The translations under genes and the position numbers were made by a program. Positions 6,739 through 8,501 of a stretch of DNA of 8,501 nt are shown here, one piece after another. A model generated the notes under the pieces. That model saw nothing but the letters and a program-made list of their open reading frames with translations, made no database searches and was not told where the DNA came from. The stretch comes from Pseudomonadota bacterium (GTDB taxonomy: Bacteria > Desulfobacterota > JAPLJL01): NCBI GenBank assembly GCA_026388615.1, contig JAPLJL010000002.1, positions 1-8,501 of the forward strand. Direction: 5' to 3'. Within the stretch, counting starts at the first letter, position 1. Each line of letters begins with the position of its first letter.

Positions 6739-6853
6739 GGGGTTGCGCGGCTCGTTTCGGTTGGGTTTTTCGGTTGCGGTTAATAATCAAGCCGCTAGAC
6801 GTTGCCCGTTATACGACACGAGCAGCCCAACCGATCAACGCAACCCGTTTTTT
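6739..6853 (+). other. Long imperfect hairpin ending in T6 between convergent genes (terminator or small RNA candidate)
   Basis: The arms are GGGTTGC (6740-6746) with GCAACCC (6840-6846), GTT (6754-6756) with AAC (6837-6839), and TCGGTTGGG (6757-6765) with CCCAACCGA (6826-6834). There is a 7-base bulge on the left and a 2-base bulge on the right. Inside, GCGGTT (6776-6781) pairs with AAGCCGC (6789-6795) using one wobble. The plus strand continues into six T's (6848-6853). The left arm is built of repeated CGGTTG words. It ends 12 bases before the TetR stop codon. It would act on plus-strand transcripts; the minus strand has no T-run after the stem. Confidence 0.4.
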
Positions 6854-6865
6854 GTCGGAAGCCCG

Positions 6866-7501
6866 TTATGATTTGGAAGCGGGTTCGGAAGCTTTGGCCG
6901 CGAGGCCGGAGAGCAGGATATTCGCCAGCAGGTCCGACCTTTTTTCCAGGTCCCGGATATTGTCCTCGATCAGCCAGAAAGAAAACGCCCCGCTGACCAG
7001 GCCGGCCACGGCCACGGCCAGATCTTCCGGCGGGATGCCGGTTTCACCGCTGGGGAGGGATCCGTTGAAACTCACCCGCAGAAAATTGAGGAAGCGTTTG
7101 AACTCATCCCGGATTTCTTCCACCAGGGGATCGTTGCTTTTCTGCTTGACCAGTGCCCGGGCGAAGAAAAGCACTTTGAAAGCTCCCTGGTTATTTTTGA
7201 AAAATTGCAGCTGCCCCTGGATCAATAACCTGATCCGTTCGGAAAGATTGCCGGTCTCCGGGATCTGGCCCTTCATATTCTCGATGAGCTCATCGGTCGA
7301 ATGCCTGACCAGGTAGACGATCAGGTGCATCTTGCTATCAAAGTGACCGTAAAGGGTTCCCTTCCCGATATCGGCAGCCTCCGCGATTTCTTCCAAAGTA
7401 GCCTGGGACAGACCCCGGGAAGAAAAAACTTCATAGGAAGCCTTCACGATTTTATCCAGAGTTCTTTTCTTTTTTCTTTGTGAACGGCTTATTTCTTCCA
7501 T
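6866..7501 (-). CDS. TetR/AcrR-family transcriptional regulator
   Basis: A 211-residue protein of normal TetR length. Residues 12-58 are the DNA-binding domain: helix 1 is TLDKIVKASYEVFSSRG, and the helix-turn-helix is ATLEEIAEAADIGKGTLYGHF (34-54), ending in the family-typical FDSKMHL. Residues 60-200 are the helical ligand and dimer domain, which is not specific enough to name an inducer. The ATG at 7501 lacks a visible Shine-Dalgarno but gives the expected short basic N-terminus (SRSQRKKKR). Its promoter carries two direct repeats just after the start of transcription, so it probably represses itself. TetR proteins in such settings often control efflux or fatty-acid genes, but no such gene is in view. 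Upstream on the same strand lies the AIR-synthase-like gene. Confidence 0.93.
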   Translation of the reverse strand: MEEISRSQRKKKRTLDKIVKASYEVFSSRGLSQATLEEIAEAADIGKGTLYGHFDSKMHLIVYLVRHSTDELIENMKGQIPETGNLSERIRLLIQGQLQFFKNNQGAFKVLFFARALVKQKSNDPLVEEIRDEFKRFLNFLRVSFNGSLPSGETGIPPEDLAVAVAGLVSGAFSFWLIEDNIRDLEKRSDLLANILLSGLAAKASEPASKS

Positions 7502-7520
7502 TGTAAATTTGGGCTTTTAA

Positions 7521-7552
7521 AAACTGACTGGTCATTCGAAACCGACTGGTCA
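7521..7552 (-). promoter_or_regulatory. Pair of 14-bp direct-repeat operators upstream of the TetR gene
   Basis: AAACTGACTGGTCA (7521-7534) and AAACCGACTGGTCA (7539-7552) differ at one base and are spaced exactly 18 bp start to start, close to two helical turns. The first core, TGACTGGTCA, is itself a dyad (TGAC-2-GTCA). Both lie between the predicted transcription start near 7553 and the ATG at 7501, where a bound repressor would block transcription. The arrangement fits cooperative binding of TetR dimers to one face of the DNA. Confidence 0.65.
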
Positions 7553-7560
7553 ATGACTAA

Positions 7561-7590
7561 ATACTACCTGACAAAACCCCATTTTGTCAA
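7561..7590 (-). promoter_or_regulatory. Promoter of the TetR gene with a 21-bp dyad over the -35/spacer
   Basis: On the minus strand TTGACA (7590-7585) and TAGTAT (7566-7561) are 18 bases apart. Lying across the -35 and spacer, TGACAAAA (7569-7576) and TTTTGTCA (7582-7589) form a perfect 8-bp inverted repeat around CCCCA. This dyad has TGAC/GTCA ends like the downstream direct repeats and may be a further regulator site. Confidence 0.6.
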
Positions 7591-7634
7591 TATTAATAAG
7601 GAAGGCGTTTAGATGTCAGGTGATGGGTCTGTGG

Positions 7635-7711
7635 TTTAAGGTTTGAAGTTTGAAGTTTGAAGTTTAAGGTTCAGGATTTTCAACTTTTAACTTTGAACTC
7701 TGAACTTTGCC
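7635..7711. repeat. Heptameric phrase repeat, 7-bp period
   Basis: Five abutting heptamers occupy 7635-7669: TTTAAGG, three TTTGAAG, then TTTAAGG. The 7-bp rhythm continues after TTCAGGA (7670-7676) with TTTTCAA, CTTTTAA, CTTTGAA, CTCTGAA and CTTTGCC (7677-7711), now rich in the other strand's words. The right half lies inside the last codons of the AIR-synthase-like frame. Word-like intergenic repeats of this kind occur in many environmental genomes; the role is unknown. Confidence 0.75.
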
Positions 7712-8501
7712 CCTCTGGGGTTCTCGTCCTGAGACCCCCATTGGGGTCGAAGGAAGCTTTGACCTTTGAGCTTTTCTTGGCGATTCCCGTGATGAAATTG
7801 CGCTGGAAATCGAAAAGCAATTCTTTTTTTCCTTCATATTCAAGCCAGAGGAGTTTTTCCTTCAGCACCTTTCCAATCACCGCGGAGCTTATCCCCCTCC
7901 GGTCAAACATCCTGACTATCCCGCGGGATTTTTGGGGAGGAGCGGTCAGCACAAATCCATAGGACGGAAAGGTTAAAAGCCAATCGGCCAGGGTGAATAT
8001 TTTTTCCGGGCGGATGATGGATTCAAGTCTAATTTCCGCCCCACGGCCCGACGCTTCGAGCAGCATACCCAGGCTGGTCACTATGCCGCCATTGCTTATG
8101 TCCTTGGCCGCGTGGGCGAGTTTCTTCCCGGCGATCCGGGGCAGCAATCCCAGGTCACCCAGCAATCGCTCCGGTTTTTTCCAGTGATGCGTATCCCAGG
8201 TGCGCGCCCCGCCCTTTCCCCTCCGCCCGCGTCTCAGATCCATCGCCAGGATGATGTCGTCCCCAACCCGGGCCCCGCTGCTCATCAATAAATGCCGGGC
8301 CAGGCCCACCGCCGCCCCGGCCAGGCCGGGAGCGGGTGCGTCGGGATGCAAATGGCCCCCGACCACCGGGAGCCTGAGCCTCTGGATCTCGGTTTTTATC
8401 CCGCGCAGGATGGGTTCCGCCCGCCGGGGATTGGGGATGGAAATCACGTCCACCAGCCCCAGGGGTTTTCCCCCCATCGCGTAGATGTCATTGGTGTTGG
8501 C
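7680..8501 (-). CDS. AIR-synthase-related (PurM-fold) protein, sll0787 / methanogenesis-marker-2-like, N-terminus missing
   Basis: The gene enters from the right edge; 273 codons are visible, open from base 8501. The first residues, NTNDIYAMGGKPLGLVD, are the nucleotide-binding ND/MGG region of the PurM superfamily, so roughly 60 or more residues are missing. Further family marks are VVGGHLHPDAP, AAKDISNGGIVTSLGMLLEASG and WLLTFPSYGFVLTA. The PSYGF segment recalls the sll0787 group and the GGHxHPD segment the methanogenesis-marker-2 group, so I leave the subfamily open. PurM-fold enzymes activate a substrate with ATP; the substrate here is unknown. Sll0787-type genes are known from the Nit1C nitrilase/radical-SAM/acetyltransferase clusters, none of which can be seen here. 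The conserved core appears to end near ITGIA; the last 30 or so residues are encoded by repeat DNA. The start of a usual gene body lies beyond 8501. Confidence 0.85.
   Translation of the reverse strand, partial: ANTNDIYAMGGKPLGLVDVISIPNPRRAEPILRGIKTEIQRLRLPVVGGHLHPDAPAPGLAGAAVGLARHLLMSSGARVGDDIILAMDLRRGRRGKGGARTWDTHHWKKPERLLGDLGLLPRIAGKKLAHAAKDISNGGIVTSLGMLLEASGRGAEIRLESIIRPEKIFTLADWLLTFPSYGFVLTAPPQKSRGIVRMFDRRGISSAVIGKVLKEKLLWLEYEGKKELLFDFQRNFITGIAKKSSKVKASFDPNGGLRTRTPEGQSSEFKVKS
7710..7754. repeat. Palindromic repeat unit of the CCTGAG...GTCGAAGG type
   Basis: Two small hairpins, CCCC-TCT-GGGG (7710-7720) and GACCCC-CATT-GGGGTC (7733-7748), lie within flanking words TCCTGAG (7727-7733) and GTCGAAGGA (7746-7754). 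From memory, paired words of this kind recur between genes in many environmental bacterial genomes; I could not confirm further copies here, since the window has only one. It is embedded in the 3' end of the AIR-synthase-like reading frame. Confidence 0.5.

Noticed and set aside
6739..6853. Integron attC site
   Set aside because: GTTRRRY- and RYYYAAC-like words are present (GTTGGGT, GCCCAAC) but occur in the wrong order on both strands, and no integrase is in view.
6804..6869. Direct repeat GCCCGTTAT at 6804-6812 and 6861-6869
   Set aside because: Nine bases, 57 bp apart, with one copy overlapping the TetR stop; too short to support an att site or target duplication.
6774..7316. 180-codon plus-strand frame opposite the TetR gene
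   Set aside because: Antisense to a clear TetR regulator, with a serine/arginine-rich composition and no domain.
7635..7711. CRISPR array
   Set aside because: The units are 7 bp with no spacers, so this is a simple tandem phrase repeat.

Overview
The window is a GC-rich, gene-dense stretch of a diderm bacterial chromosome. The evidence for two membranes is a lipoprotein-type signal on a large glycosidase, an exported helical-repeat protein of the TRAP-associated TatT type, and a full-length NfeD membrane protease with its slipin partner. The phylum cannot be fixed from sequence alone. Degenerate, word-like repeats between genes and the mix of families would suit an uncultured Desulfobacterota- or Omnitrophota-like lineage, but that is a guess.

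Layout: on the minus strand, reading right to left from 4597, are a 984-residue GH2 glycosidase lipoprotein, then nfeD 55 bases later, then the first 52 codons of a slipin/stomatin gene that runs off the left edge. No terminator is visible between them, so one transcript is plausible. The nfeD-slipin pair is a well-known membrane quality-control module; the glycosidase upstream may be only a positional neighbour. A divergent intergenic region (4598-4737) carries an extended -10 promoter, two dyads and a near-perfect Shine-Dalgarno for an HU-family nucleoid protein (4738-5016), which ends at a textbook intrinsic terminator (5064-5091). A MarR-type regulator with its own promoter follows (5212-5682). 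A roughly 155-bp candidate MITE with TA duplication inside CTAG lies between it and the TatT-like gene (5858-6664).

The right part is on the minus strand again. A TetR regulator (7501-6866) has a strong promoter and two 14-bp direct-repeat operators, which points to autoregulation. Upstream of it is the C-terminal 273 codons of an AIR-synthase-like (PurM-fold) protein that enters from the right edge. Its last 30 or so codons are read through intergenic repeat DNA.

No RNA genes, CRISPR array, complete insertion sequence or obvious defence system is present. No stretch above 300 bases lacks a gene. The best second-look items are the candidate MITE, the TetR operator region, a long folded element ending in six T's between the convergent TatT-like and TetR genes, and the repeat-derived tail of the AIR-synthase-like protein. 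I do not see a convincing new multi-gene system.
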